Of a DNA stretch of 64,000 nucleotides, positions 36,912 to 44,775 are shown piece after piece. Origin of the DNA: Catellatospora bangladeshensis (GTDB lineage: Bacteria > Actinomycetota > Actinomycetes > Mycobacteriales > Micromonosporaceae); the NCBI RefSeq assembly GCF_016862575.1, contig NZ_BONF01000003.1, forward strand, positions 27,861 through 91,860, in the 5' to 3' direction. The position numbers and the translations under genes are program-made. The stretch's first letter is position 1, and every line of letters starts with the position of its first letter. Below the pieces are notes generated by a model. That model saw only the letters and a list, made by a program, of their open reading frames with translations. It was not told the DNA's origin and did not search any database.

Positions 36912-37784
36912 CTAGCGCAAGCCCCTGAGCAGGGAAATGTCAGCGGCGTGCGTCTCACCCGGCGTCTCGACGACCACCGGGACGCCCGCGAGCGCGGGGT
37001 GGCGGAACATCTCCGCGAACGCGTCGGCCCCGATGAGGCCCTTGCCGATGGCCTCGTGCCGGTCGCGCGTGGACCCCACCGGATCCTTGGAGTCGTTGGC
37101 GTGCACCAGCCCCAGCCGTCCGGCGCCGCACACCTCCACCAGCGTGTCCAGCGTCAGCGCCATGCCGCCCGGCTTGGCCAGGTCGTGCCCGGCCGCCCAG
37201 GCGTGGCAGGTGTCGAAGCACACCCCGAGGCGCGGGTGGCGGTCCACCGCGTCCAGGTACGGCCCCAGGTCCTCGACGCGGGCCGCCAGCGAGCGCCCGC
37301 CGCCCGCGCTGGGCTCCACCAGCAGCCGCGGCCCGTCGTCCGGCAGCGCGTCCAGCAGCGGCAGCAGCACCTCGCGCACCTGCCGCAGCGCCGCCGGGGT
37401 GTGCTCGGCGTCGACCGCGGAGCCGGCGTGGAACACCACCCCGCCCGCGCCGATCGCGGCGGCCCGCACCAGCGCGTGCGCCAGCACCTCGCGGGACTGC
37501 TCGACCGTCGCGGCGGTGGGGGAGCCCACGTTCACCAGCAGCGAGGCGTGCACGAACGCCGGGACGTCCCGGGTGTGGCAGCCCGCGACGAACAGCGCGT
37601 CCTGCGCCGGATCGCCGGGCGGGCGCGCCCAGCCGCGCGGGTTGCCCACGTACACCTGCACCGCCGCGGCGCCGACCTTGTCGAGGTACGGCAGGGCGGC
37701 CTTGGCCAGGCCACCGGCCACGGGCGCGTGCGCGCCCACCGCGCCGGCCGGGCGCGTCACGTCGTCGTTCACGGTCTCCGTCAT
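36912..37784 (-). CDS. nfo: Endonuclease IV (deoxyribonuclease IV)
   Basis: The protein is 290 aa, a TIM barrel with tri-zinc ligands: VFHAG (His), LLVEPSAGGG (Glu), CFDTCHAWAAGHD (Asp, His), LVHANDSKDPVGSTRDRHEAIGKG (His, Asp, His) and VVVETPG (Glu). It cuts at AP sites. ATG 37784 overlaps the kinase stop as ATGA, so it is probably coupled; a TTG 12 nt earlier is the alternative. Confidence 0.9.
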   Translation of the reverse strand: MTETVNDDVTRPAGAVGAHAPVAGGLAKAALPYLDKVGAAAVQVYVGNPRGWARPPGDPAQDALFVAGCHTRDVPAFVHASLLVNVGSPTAATVEQSREVLAHALVRAAAIGAGGVVFHAGSAVDAEHTPAALRQVREVLLPLLDALPDDGPRLLVEPSAGGGRSLAARVEDLGPYLDAVDRHPRLGVCFDTCHAWAAGHDLAKPGGMALTLDTLVEVCGAGRLGLVHANDSKDPVGSTRDRHEAIGKGLIGADAFAEMFRHPALAGVPVVVETPGETHAADISLLRGLR

Positions 37785-39775
37785 CCCAGCTGGCAATCGA
37801 TGATCACGTGCTGGCCCTGCTGCACGGGGGTGTTCGGCTGCGGGTCCTGGTTGACGACCTTGAACCAGTTCTTGTCGCCGAGCACGCCGCGCACCTCCAC
37901 CTGCAGCCCCATCGAGGCCAGCAGGCCCTCGGCGTCGCCGCAGCGCGCGTTGCGCACCTCCGGCATCGCCCGCAGGCTCTGGTTGTCGCTGACCTGCAGG
38001 GTCACCGCGGCGTTCTTCTCGACGCCGGTGCCGTTGGGCGGGTCCTGCTTGACCACGACGTCGTACGGCTTGTCGGACTGCACCCGCTCCACGACCACCC
38101 GCAGGCCCATCTCCTGGAGCGTCTTCGTGGCCTCGGCCAGCGACTTCCCCTCCAGGAACGGCACGGTCAGCGGCGCGCGGCCCTTGCTGACGATCACCTT
38201 GATCTCGGTGCCCGGGGGCACCTCCGTGCCCGCCTTCGGGTCGGTGTCCAGCACGGTGTTCTTCGGGATGAGGTCGTCGTAGCGCTCACCGGCCTTGACC
38301 ACCTTGAACTTGAACGGCTCCGCCTGCAGGTCGGTGAGCGCCAGATCCCAGGTCTTGCCCGACACGTCGGGCACCAGGTAACGCTCGGCGCCCTTGGACA
38401 GGATCAGCCGCACCGCGCCGCCGCGCAGCACGCGCTCGCCGGGGGGCGGGTCCTGCACCAGCACGACGTCCTTGGGCACGTCCTCGCGGAACTGCGGGTC
38501 GCCGTACACCACCTGCAGCCCGGCGGCGCGCAGCGTCGCCTCGGCCTGCTCCTGGGTCAGGTTCATCAGCTGGGGGGTCACCTCGTAGCGGCCCCAGCCG
38601 AGCCACCAGCCGCCCGTCAGCACCAGCAGCGCCAGCACCACCGCGCCCGAGATGAGCGCCAGCCGCCCGCGCGGATCGGCCATCGTCCGCTGGTAGCGCT
38701 GCTTGAGCTGCTCCAGCAGGCCGACCGGGGCGGCCGGAGCGGCGCTGCGGCGCCGGGAGCGCGGCGCGGGCTGCGCGCCGGGCAGGCGGGCCCACGACGG
38801 GCGCTCGCTCGGCACCACATGGTTGACCACCACGGTGTCCTGCGCCACCGGGCGCAGCAGCTGAGTGGCCGCGTTCGTGTTCTGGGTCACGCTCTCGCGC
38901 GCCGCCTGCACGGCGCTGAGCAGCGCACCGGCGTCGGTGGGGCGCGCGCCGGGGGAGCGGCGGGTCGCCGACGCGACCAGCTCGTCCAGCACCGGGGGCA
39001 GCCCCGCCACGATCCGCGACGGCGGCGGCACGTCCCGGTCGACGTGCTGCCAGGCCACCTCGACGGGCCGCTCGCCGTCGTACGGCACGCGGCCGGTCAG
39101 CATCTCGAACAGCACGATCCCGGCGCTGTAGACGTCGCTGCGCGGGTCGGCGTGGCCGTCGGTGACCAGCTCCGGCGCGACGTAGGCGACGGTGGCCATG
39201 AGCTGGCCGCCGGACGGGTCGTCGGCGCTCGCCTCGACGGCGCGGGCCAGGCCGAAGTCGGCCACCTTGGCCACCGCGTCGACCAGGTTCTGGCCGCCGC
39301 CGCTGGGCGCCTCGGCGACCAGCACGTTCTCCGGCTTGACGTCGCGGTGCACCAGCCCGGCCCGGTGCGCCGCGCCCAGCGCCGACAGCACCTGCTCCAT
39401 CAGGGCCAGCGCCTCGACCGGGCTGAGCCGGCGGCGCTCGGCGAGGATGTCGCGCAGCGTGCGGCCGCGCACGTACTCCATCACCAGGTACGGCAGGCCC
39501 GCGTGGGTGCCCTGGTCGTAGACGGCGACCACGTTCGGGTGGGTGAGCCGGGCGATCGTCTTCGCCTCGTCGGTGAAGCGGTCGAGGCTGAAGGCCTGCC
39601 CGGCGGCGTCGCGCACCTGGGCCGGGTGAATGATCTTGAGCGCGACCGTGCGCTCCAGGCGCTCGTCTACCGCTGTGTAGACCGTCGCCATGCCACCACG
39701 GGCCACGCGACCGCGGATGCGGTAGCGCCCGTCGACGAGTGAGCCGAGCAGCGGATCGGCGGTCTGAGTGTTCAT
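37781..39775 (-). CDS. Ser/Thr protein kinase with four PASTA domains (PknB/PknL-like)
   Basis: The protein is 664 aa. The kinase domain is complete: GRVARGGMATVYTA, VALKII (Lys), VHRDVKPENVL, ADFGLARA, YVAPEL. A TM helix (LISGAVVLALLVLTGGWWLGW) is followed by four extracellular PASTA repeats (VPDVSGKTWD and so on), which bind cell-wall muropeptides in related kinases. Next to the Rv2175c-like HTH gene it occupies the place of mycobacterial pknL, which as I remember lacks PASTA domains. Translational coupling to nfo is unusual. It probably controls wall growth by phosphorylation. Confidence 0.93.
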   Translation of the reverse strand: MNTQTADPLLGSLVDGRYRIRGRVARGGMATVYTAVDERLERTVALKIIHPAQVRDAAGQAFSLDRFTDEAKTIARLTHPNVVAVYDQGTHAGLPYLVMEYVRGRTLRDILAERRRLSPVEALALMEQVLSALGAAHRAGLVHRDVKPENVLVAEAPSGGGQNLVDAVAKVADFGLARAVEASADDPSGGQLMATVAYVAPELVTDGHADPRSDVYSAGIVLFEMLTGRVPYDGERPVEVAWQHVDRDVPPPSRIVAGLPPVLDELVASATRRSPGARPTDAGALLSAVQAARESVTQNTNAATQLLRPVAQDTVVVNHVVPSERPSWARLPGAQPAPRSRRRSAAPAAPVGLLEQLKQRYQRTMADPRGRLALISGAVVLALLVLTGGWWLGWGRYEVTPQLMNLTQEQAEATLRAAGLQVVYGDPQFREDVPKDVVLVQDPPPGERVLRGGAVRLILSKGAERYLVPDVSGKTWDLALTDLQAEPFKFKVVKAGERYDDLIPKNTVLDTDPKAGTEVPPGTEIKVIVSKGRAPLTVPFLEGKSLAEATKTLQEMGLRVVVERVQSDKPYDVVVKQDPPNGTGVEKNAAVTLQVSDNQSLRAMPEVRNARCGDAEGLLASMGLQVEVRGVLGDKNWFKVVNQDPQPNTPVQQGQHVIIDCQLG

Positions 39776-39856
39776 CGCAGCGCAGTCTAAGTCAGACGTG
39801 GGCCCAAGCCGTACACCCGCGCGTGCGACCGTGCCGCGACCTGCGGTTTCCGCATG

Positions 39857-40486
39857 TCAGGCGATCTCTGGCGTACGCGTGGCGGCTGGTGAGCTCTCCT
39901 CGGCCGGGCCCGGTGTGCCGGGCGTCACCACCGCCGAGGCGGACGCCGCGGCCGGCGTCGACGGCGAGGCGGACGGGCTGGGGCTGGGCGACGGGCTCGG
40001 CGAGGGAGACGGGGAGGGCGACGGGGACGGGGAGGCAGACGCGGACGGCGTCGGCGTGGCCTCGCAGTCGCACGCGGACGGGCTCGGGGACGGCGAGCGG
40101 CGGGGCGAGGGGGTGGTCGACACGATGGCGGCGGGCACGTCCCGGGCCGCGGTGGGGCTGGGCATCGCCCCGGCCTGGCGCCAGGGCACCGGCGCCGGGG
40201 AGGACGCCGGCGCGGGCACCCGCGGCAGCGCGCCGGGCGCCCGGTCGTCGCCGAGCAGCGCGTCCACCCCGGCGGTGACGGCGTAGTAGCCGCCCACCCC
40301 CACCGAGGCGAGCAGCATCGCCCCCGTCGCCAGCACCGCGCGGTGCCGGGTGGTGGGGCGCGGCGGCTCGTCGCCGAGCACCGGCATGATCACCGTCTCG
40401 TCGTTCATCCGGCGCCGCGCCAGGTCGTAGCGCAGCGAGCGGACCGCGCCGCCGAACTCGCGCTTGATCAGGTGCCAGGGATTCAT
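39857..40486 (-). CDS. Single-TM protein with Ser/Pro-repeat extracytoplasmic tail
   Basis: The protein is 209 aa. It has a basic cytoplasmic N-terminus (HLIKREFGGAVRSLRYDLARRRM), one TM helix (HRAVLATGAMLLASVGVGGYYAVTAG), then a Pro/Ala/Ser-rich tail with a long SP dipeptide run. AAAGGA lies 7 nt before ATG 40486. No enzymatic motif is present. It is divergent from the Rv2175c-like gene and could be a wall-spanning or phosphorylated anchor protein beside the kinase, but that is inference. Confidence 0.75.
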   Translation of the reverse strand: MNPWHLIKREFGGAVRSLRYDLARRRMNDETVIMPVLGDEPPRPTTRHRAVLATGAMLLASVGVGGYYAVTAGVDALLGDDRAPGALPRVPAPASSPAPVPWRQAGAMPSPTAARDVPAAIVSTTPSPRRSPSPSPSACDCEATPTPSASASPSPSPSPSPSPSPSPSPSPSASPSTPAAASASAVVTPGTPGPAEESSPAATRTPEIA

Positions 40487-40570
40487 CGGTGGGTCCTTTC
40501 CACGGGCACGGAGCCGCCCGGGTCGGGGATGCGGTGGTGGCCCGGGTCGGCGACGTGGCAAGGTGTGGAG

Positions 40571-40930
40571 GTGGCCGAAACTACGCATTCGACGACCGAC
40601 GCGCCCGCGAGCTGGCTGACGCTGCCGGACGTGGCCGAGCGGCTCGGGTTGTCGATCATCAAGGTGCACCAGCTGATCAAGGACGGCACGCTGCTGGCGG
40701 TGCGCCACGAGGGCGTGCGCCAGGTGCCGGCGGAGCTGGTGGCGAACGACATCGTGCTCAAGCACCTCCCCGGCGTGCTGACGTTGCTGCGCGACGCCGG
40801 GTACAACGACGATGAGGCGATGCGGTGGCTCTACACCGCCGACGACACGCTTCCGGGGACACCGGCGGCGGCGCTCGGCGGCGACAAGGCACGTGAGGTC
40901 AAGCGCCGCGCGCAGGCCGTGGCCTTCTGA
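40571..40930 (+). CDS. Rv2175c-like HTH DNA-binding protein (likely PknL-type kinase substrate)
   Basis: The protein is 119 aa. A winged HTH (LTLPDVAERLGLSIIKVHQLIKDGTLLAVRHEGVRQVPAELV) and the C-terminal part VLKHLPGVLTLLRDAGYNDDEAMRWLYTADDTLPG with KAREVKRRAQAVAF match mycobacterial Rv2175c as I remember it, a DNA-binding protein phosphorylated by PknL. The Thr/Ser-rich N-terminus (TTHSTTDAPAS) offers acceptor sites. GTG 40571 is preferred; GTG 40565 is equally in frame. It is followed 2 nt later by the lycopene cyclase pair. Confidence 0.88.
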   Translation: MAETTHSTTDAPASWLTLPDVAERLGLSIIKVHQLIKDGTLLAVRHEGVRQVPAELVANDIVLKHLPGVLTLLRDAGYNDDEAMRWLYTADDTLPGTPAAALGGDKAREVKRRAQAVAF

Positions 40931-40932
40931 CC

Positions 40933-41250
40933 GTGTACGCCTACCTCGCGGTGCTGCTCGGCTGCCTGCTGTGCGCGTTGTGGCTGGAGCCGGTGCTGCG
41001 GGTGGGCGTGCTGCGCCAGTGGCGGCGGCTGCTGCTGGTCGCCGTGCCGGTGGTGGCCGTGTTCGCCGCCTGGGACCTCGCCGCGATCGCGGCCGGGCAC
41101 TGGAGCTTCGACCACGCGCAGGTGCTGGGCGTCTGGCTGCCCGGCGGGCTGCCGCTGGAGGAGCTGCTGTTCTTCCTGGTCGTGCCGCTGTGCGCGATCC
41201 TGGGCTACGAGGCGGTCCGTACCGTGCTGGCCAGGTTCGGGCGATCGTGA
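40933..41250 (+). CDS. crtYc: Lycopene cyclase domain protein, subunit c
   Basis: The protein is 105 aa with three TM helices. The heterodimeric CrtYc signature is the segment WDLAAIAAGHWSFDHAQVLGVWLPGGLPLEELLFFLVVPLC, in which PLEELLFF is the catalytic Glu motif. With CrtYd it cyclises lycopene ends in actinobacterial carotenoid synthesis. It starts 2 nt after the HTH gene and overlaps crtYd by 4 nt (GTGA). No crtB or crtI is in the window, but a GGPP synthase is nearby. Confidence 0.88.
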   Translation: MYAYLAVLLGCLLCALWLEPVLRVGVLRQWRRLLLVAVPVVAVFAAWDLAAIAAGHWSFDHAQVLGVWLPGGLPLEELLFFLVVPLCAILGYEAVRTVLARFGRS

Positions 41251-41555
41251 CGTACACCGTGGCGGCTCTGCTGGGGCTGGCCGGGGCGGTCGCGGTCGAC
41301 CTGTTCGTGCTGCGCACCCGGCTGCTGGCGAGTCTCGCGTTCTGGGCGACGTACCCGATCGTGCTGCTGTTCCAGCTGCTGTCCAACGGCATCCTGACCG
41401 GGCGCGGCGTGGTCCGCTACGCGCCGGAGGCGATCACCGGCCTGCGCGTGGCGTACGCCCCCGTCGAGGACCTGGTGTTCGGCTTCGCGCTGGTGCTGTT
41501 CACGCTCTCGCTCTGGGTCTGGACCGGACGGCGGCGGCGATCAGCGCGGCGGTGA
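41247..41555 (+). CDS. crtYd: Lycopene cyclase domain protein, subunit d
   Basis: The protein is 102 aa with three TM helices; FWATYPIVLLFQLLSNGILTGRGVVRYAPEAITGLRVAYAPVEDLVFGFALVLFTLSLWVW contains the paired APVEDLVFGF motif. It is the second half of the split cyclase. Its last 56 bp overlap the 3' end of mptB on the opposite strand, so the two mRNAs are complementary at their ends. Confidence 0.88.
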   Translation: MTYTVAALLGLAGAVAVDLFVLRTRLLASLAFWATYPIVLLFQLLSNGILTGRGVVRYAPEAITGLRVAYAPVEDLVFGFALVLFTLSLWVWTGRRRRSARR

Positions 41556-43197
41556 CCGCGAACGCGCCCACCGCCTTGGTCAGCACCGGCACCCCGAGCC
41601 CGTTGGGCAGGGTCAGGAACGCGCACCCGGCCGCCGCGACGGCCAGCCACCGCCGCCGTCGCGCGTCGGTCTCGGCCGCCGCCAGCACGGCCAGCGGCGC
41701 CACCGCGTACCACGGATAGAACACCGGCCCGAGCAGCGCCGTCGCCGCCATCACCCAGCCGCAGGCGAGCACCACCACCCGCGCCTGCCCCCGATGCCGC
41801 CACGCGTGCCGCAGCGCCACCAGCCCGATCGCGGCCAGCATGAGCACCCCCAGCACCCGCGCCACGGTCACCGCCGCGTCCGCCCACTCGCCCAGGCCGA
41901 CGCCGCGCAGCAGATACCCCACCGTCATCCCCACCGCTGTCGGCGGTGAACTCCACTGCGCCAGCTCCCCGGTGCCCCGCAGCGCCCCGACCCACCCCAG
42001 CCCCAACCCGCTCACGACGCTGAACAGGGCAAACCCGCCGACCCCGGCCACCGCCCCGACCCACCACCGCCGCCCCAACAGCACCAACACGAACGGCACC
42101 ACCACCACCGCCGTCACCTTGATCCCCACCGCCCCCGCGACCGCCGCCCCCGCGAGCGCCGCCGCCCACCCCGCGCTCCAGCGGGCCAGTTTCGGGGAAA
42201 CTGCACTCGTCAAGGCACCGTGAGCTGCACTTTCCCCGAAACTGCCGCGCTCCTCGCCGGGCTCGGGGCGGGCGGGCTCCGCCGGGCCGCCCACGGAGCG
42301 TTGATCTTGCGTGAACTGTGGGGACGACACGGGTGAAACGGGCGAATGGGCAACAGTTCGCGCAAGATCAACGTGATCTTGGGGTGGTGGGGCGAGGGTC
42401 ACGGCCAGGGCGAGGGCGGTGACGGTGAGGGCGGCGACCACGATGTCGTTGTGGGCGGCGGAGAGGGCGTGGGCGGCGGTCAGGGGGGTGAGCAGGGCGA
42501 GCCAGTAGGCGGCAGGGAGGGGGACGCCGCAGGCGCGGGCGACGGTGGGCAGGGTGGCGGCGAGCAGGGCGAGGGCGGCCAGGGCGAGCAGGCGCAGGCC
42601 GCCGAGCGCACCGAGCAGGCCGCCGAGCCAGGTCACCGCGCCGGATAGGACGACCGCGGCGGGGCCGTAGGGCGTGGGGGTGTGCCACCACAGTTCCGGG
42701 ACGGCCGCGCTCCAGGGGCAGCCGCCGTCGGCGACACCCAGCGCGTACGGGTCCACCCCCGCGCGCCACAGCCAGCCCTGGCAGGCGTACGCGTACACGT
42801 CCCGGCTGCCCAGCGGTGGCGCGAACAGCAGCGGCGCGGCCCACGCCGCTCCGATCAGCAGTACCCGGCCGGCTGTCAGGGCGACCCCGGCGTCCCGTGC
42901 CCGCCCGTGCTCCATGCTCCCGCGATGCTGCTCCAGCGGCAGGGTGGGAGCGTGGGCCCGGGGAAGGAGGCGGCCGAGCTGCCACCAGGCGGCGGTCCAC
43001 CCCGTCATGCCGGCCAGCCAGCAGAGCAGGCCCGCGAGGAAGCTCGCCGGGACCGCGCCGAATCCGCCCAGCCGCAGGCCGGGGCCCGGGTCGCCGCCCG
43101 GCAGCGCGCCCGCCAGGAACGCCGACACGGCCAGCAGCACGCCGGAGACGCAGCCGAGGGCGACGGCGGCCCGGGTCGTGACGTGGCGGGGGAGCAC
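41500..43197 (-). CDS. mptB: Alpha-1,6-mannosyltransferase (MptA/MptB, GT-C) with palindromes inserted in frame
   Basis: The protein is 565 aa, a polytopic GT-C enzyme using polyprenyl-phosphomannose for the lipomannan backbone. Conserved parts are SRDVYAYACQGWLWRAGVDPYALG, TPYGPAAVVLSG, AHNDIVVAAL, GIKVTAVVVVPF and GPVFYPWYAVAPLAV. Between helix TALALAVTLAPP and helix AGWAAALAGAAVAGAVGIKV lies an additional segment of about 60 residues (276-337). It is encoded by palindromes A3 and E2 plus a Pro/Glu-rich link; homologues have a short loop here. The frame is open throughout, so the protein is probably still made. Confidence 0.88.
   Translation of the reverse strand: MLPRHVTTRAAVALGCVSGVLLAVSAFLAGALPGGDPGPGLRLGGFGAVPASFLAGLLCWLAGMTGWTAAWWQLGRLLPRAHAPTLPLEQHRGSMEHGRARDAGVALTAGRVLLIGAAWAAPLLFAPPLGSRDVYAYACQGWLWRAGVDPYALGVADGGCPWSAAVPELWWHTPTPYGPAAVVLSGAVTWLGGLLGALGGLRLLALAALALLAATLPTVARACGVPLPAAYWLALLTPLTAAHALSAAHNDIVVAALTVTALALAVTLAPPPQDHVDLARTVAHSPVSPVSSPQFTQDQRSVGGPAEPARPEPGEERGSFGESAAHGALTSAVSPKLARWSAGWAAALAGAAVAGAVGIKVTAVVVVPFVLVLLGRRWWVGAVAGVGGFALFSVVSGLGLGWVGALRGTGELAQWSSPPTAVGMTVGYLLRGVGLGEWADAAVTVARVLGVLMLAAIGLVALRHAWRHRGQARVVVLACGWVMAATALLGPVFYPWYAVAPLAVLAAAETDARRRRWLAVAAAGCAFLTLPNGLGVPVLTKAVGAFAVTAALIAAAVRSRPRARA
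42187..42244. repeat. Palindromic element, family E copy 2, inside mptB
   Basis: The 19-bp arms (one mismatch) around a 20-nt loop match copy 1 at 7253 in both arm sequence and loop length. In the mptB frame it encodes SFGESAAHGALTSAVSPKL without a stop codon. Confidence 0.9.
42301..42371. repeat. Palindromic element, family A copy 3, inside mptB
   Basis: The 19-bp arms TTGATCTTGCGTGAACTGT and TTGATCTTGCGCGAACTGT (complement) differ at one base. The 33-nt loop GGGGACGACACG...ATGGGCA is as in copy 2. In the mptB frame it reads VDLARTVAHSPVSPVSSPQF and continues open. Confidence 0.92.
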
Positions 43198-43253
43198 CCG
43201 ATGATGATTCCACGGTCCTTGATCGGGACTGCGCGACGCCGCACACTCCTCGT

Positions 43254-43694
43254 GTGGACAGGCTCGGGACGCGGCGCAACATCGTCATCGCCGCCGTGGC
43301 GGCGGTGCTGCTCGTGGCGCTCATGGCGCTGGTCGGCTTCTGCGCGCGGACCACCATGCAACCCGGCTCGGACGGCGGCGCGCCCGCCGCCACGGCCGCG
43401 CGGACGCCGGTGTCCGGGCTGCCCACGGTGCCGCTGCGCGACCTGCCCAAGGAGGCGGTGGCGACCGTCGCGCTGATCGACGCGGGCGGGCCGTTCCCGT
43501 ACGACAAGGACGGGACGGTGTTCGGCAACCTGGAGGGCATCCTGCCCAGGCAGCCGCGCGGCTACTACCGCGAGTACACGGTGCCCACGCCAGGCTCACG
43601 CGACCGGGGCGCGCGGCGGCTGGTGGCCGGACGCGACGGCGACCTGTACTACACCGCCGACCACTACGAGAGCTTCCGGCAGGTGCAACGCTGA
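43254..43694 (+). CDS. Secreted guanyl-specific ribonuclease (RNase Sa/barnase family)
   Basis: The protein is 146 aa. An N-terminal TM/signal helix (IVIAAVAAVLLVALMALVGFC) is followed by a 90-residue RNase domain: LPKEAVATVALIDAGGPFPYDKDGTVFGNLEGILP, YYREYTVPTPGSRDRGARRLV and YYTADHYESF. Catalytic residues are E107, the Arg pair R121/R122 and H137. It cleaves RNA after G. No barstar-type inhibitor gene is adjacent. The start is GTG, with CACACT 6 nt upstream. It converges tail to tail with the GGPP synthase gene (1 nt apart). Confidence 0.9.
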   Translation: MDRLGTRRNIVIAAVAAVLLVALMALVGFCARTTMQPGSDGGAPAATAARTPVSGLPTVPLRDLPKEAVATVALIDAGGPFPYDKDGTVFGNLEGILPRQPRGYYREYTVPTPGSRDRGARRLVAGRDGDLYYTADHYESFRQVQR

Positions 43695-43695
43695 C

Positions 43696-44766
43696 TCAGG
43701 CCGCCCGCCGGACCGCGGCGTCGGCCAGCTCGCGCAGCATGTCAGCCGGCTCCGGCTCGACCGGCGCGGCGTCCAGCGCGGTCAGCGCCGCCGTGGTCAG
43801 CTCCGCGATGTACGACTCGGTGCGGGCCAGCGCACCCGACTCGGTGATGATCCGGCGCAGCTGCGCCACGCCGCCCTCGTCCAGGTCGGCCCGGCCCAGC
43901 GCGGCCGCGAGCGTGTCCCGGTCGGCCGGGGCGGCATGGGTCAGCGCCATCGCGATCAGGTACGTCCGCTTGCCCTCACGCAGGTCGTCCCCGGCCGGCT
44001 TGCCGGTCGCGGCCGGGTCGCCGAACACGCCCAGCACGTCGTCGCGCAGCTGGAAGGCCTCGCCCAGCGGCAGGCCGAACGCCGAGTACGCCGCGCTCAG
44101 CTCGGCCGGGGCGTCCGCCAGCGCCGCACCCAGCAGCAGCGGATGCTCGACGGTGTACTTCGCCGACTTGAACCGCGCCACCTGTGAGGCGCGCTGCACC
44201 GAGGTGTCCGCCGACGCCTGGGTCAGCACGTCCAGGTACTGCCCGATCATGACCTCGGTGCGCATCAGGTCGAACACCGGCCGCGCCCGCGCGACCGTCA
44301 CCGGGTCCAGCCCGCTGGCGTGCAGCAGCTCGTCGGACCAGACCAGGCACAGGTCGCCGAGCAGGATCGCCGCCGCGGCGCCGAACCCGTCCGCGCCGCC
44401 CTGCCAGCCCGCCCGGTCGTGCAGCATGGCGAACCTGCGGTGCACCGCGGGCTCGCCGCGCCGGGTGTCGGAGGCGTCCATCAGATCGTCGTGCATCAGG
44501 GCGCTGGCCTGCACCAGCTCCAGCGACGCGAGCGCGGTCACCACCTCGTCGCGGTCCTCCCCGCCCGCGCCCCGGTAACCCCAGTACGCGAACGCGGGGC
44601 GCAGCCGCTTGCCGCCGCCCAGCACGAACGACTCCACCGCGTCGGCCATCGGCGCGAGGCCGGTGTCGATGTCCGCCATGTGCTCCCGGCGGTCGGCGAG
44701 GAAGACGGCCAGCGCCTTCTCGACCCGCGGGCGCAGCGCGGCACGGTCCACCGGGTGAATGGTCAT
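43696..44766 (-). CDS. Geranylgeranyl-diphosphate (polyprenyl) synthase
   Basis: The protein is 356 aa. The first Asp-rich motif is D93-D94-L-M-D97 in ALMHDDLMDASDTRRG, the second is RDDVLGVFGD; GGKRLRPAF supplies the IPP-binding Arg/Lys. It condenses IPP with allylic diphosphates. Both a carotenoid supply role (crtYc/d are 2.1 kb away) and a polyprenyl role for lipoglycan synthesis (mptB) fit; Rv2173 (idsA2) sits here in mycobacteria, from memory. ATG 44766 is preceded at 6 nt by TAAGTT, which overlaps the stop of the XRE gene, so it may have its own leaderless promoter. Confidence 0.92.
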   Translation of the reverse strand: MTIHPVDRAALRPRVEKALAVFLADRREHMADIDTGLAPMADAVESFVLGGGKRLRPAFAYWGYRGAGGEDRDEVVTALASLELVQASALMHDDLMDASDTRRGEPAVHRRFAMLHDRAGWQGGADGFGAAAAILLGDLCLVWSDELLHASGLDPVTVARARPVFDLMRTEVMIGQYLDVLTQASADTSVQRASQVARFKSAKYTVEHPLLLGAALADAPAELSAAYSAFGLPLGEAFQLRDDVLGVFGDPAATGKPAGDDLREGKRTYLIAMALTHAAPADRDTLAAALGRADLDEGGVAQLRRIITESGALARTESYIAELTTAALTALDAAPVEPEPADMLRELADAAVRRAA

Positions 44767-44775
44767 AGCACGAAC

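Noticed and set aside
39940..40080. GACGGGGA-type tandem repeat
   Set aside because: It is the codon-level trace of the Ser-Pro run in the 39857 protein; not a separate element.
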